Source: JAXMDT01 sp046348685 (GTDB lineage: Bacteria; Pseudomonadota; Alphaproteobacteria; Rickettsiales; UBA998). Taken from it: a stretch of DNA of 62,170 nucleotides. Below, in pieces: positions 62,123-62,170 of the stretch. A model generated the notes under the pieces. It searched no databases and had not been told where the DNA came from. It saw nothing but the letters and a program-made list of their open reading frames with translations. How positions within the stretch are numbered: the first letter of the stretch is position 1; every line of letters starts with the position of its first letter. The stretch covers positions 1-62,170 of the forward strand of contig JAXMDT010000013.1 in assembly GCA_046348685.1 (NCBI GenBank). Direction: 5' to 3'. The position numbers were made by a program, and so were the translations under genes.

Positions 62123-62170
62123 TATTAATTATCCCCGGAAAGGCGCGTGTGCCATTCGGCGAGTGACGTA

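Overview
The window looks like chromosomal DNA of an alphaproteobacterium. Several runs of genes are in the order usual for that class: rpmH-rnpA-yidD-yidC-engB-argB; proB-proA-nadD-rsfS-rlmH-envC-ctpA-polysaccharide deacetylase-rppH; and lptD-surA-rsmA. It is Gram-negative (LptD, SurA, lipoprotein and secreted-protein signals). The exact order or genus cannot be fixed from sequence alone. Palindromic repeats inside and between genes recall Rickettsiales, but that is only a resemblance.

Layout. (1) 1-3190: end of an integrative element next to tRNA-Glu. It holds a DUF4102-type integrase, an AlpA-like regulator, a second tyrosine recombinase with an HTH, a small frameshifted gene and, at the window edge, the end of a CRISPR array with 36-bp repeats and 30-bp spacers (type II-like repeat ends). 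(2) 3.2-8.6 kb: tRNA-Glu and tRNA-Gln, cutA, a small secreted protein, two tandem pilin-like genes, a Nudix protein and an unknown protein. (3) 8.6-20.7 kb: fatty-acid degradation genes (acyl-CoA dehydrogenase, HAD/enoyl-hydratase fusion, thiolase, acyl-CoA ligase), with a fatty-acid desaturase, a Y-family polymerase and unknown genes between them. (4) 20.7-30.5 kb: a phosphoesterase operon with twin small proteins, ferredoxin-NADP reductase, a broken HD-domain gene, folD, cmoA with a membrane methyltransferase, a TSUP permease, and a YceI-cytochrome b561-YceI cluster. (5) 30.5-34 kb: AraC-type membrane regulator, panB and a sensor kinase; the last two carry a dense cluster of indels. (6) 34.1-38.2 kb: ribosomal protein L34/RNase P/membrane insertion operon through argB. 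(7) 38.2-39.4 kb: secreted GH26-like glycosidase. (8) 39.5-50.9 kb: a long minus-strand block for cell-envelope, ribosome-maturation and proline genes, down from rplU-rpmA-obgE. (9) 51-62 kb: SCO1, gmk, two tandem secreted beta-helix proteins (one PL6-like), the rsmA-surA-lptD outer-membrane biogenesis operon and a large unknown protein.

The most notable items are the CRISPR array cut off beside the recombinases; a palindromic element sitting in frame inside nadD with a relative between proB and obgE; heptanucleotide repeats flanking nadD and rlmH; rsfS, whose only well-placed start next to a good Shine-Dalgarno is AUC; a secreted polysaccharide-active set sharing an unusual N-terminal module; and several broken reading frames (HD-domain gene, panB, sensor kinase, engB, small element gene), some of which look more like sequence error than decay.
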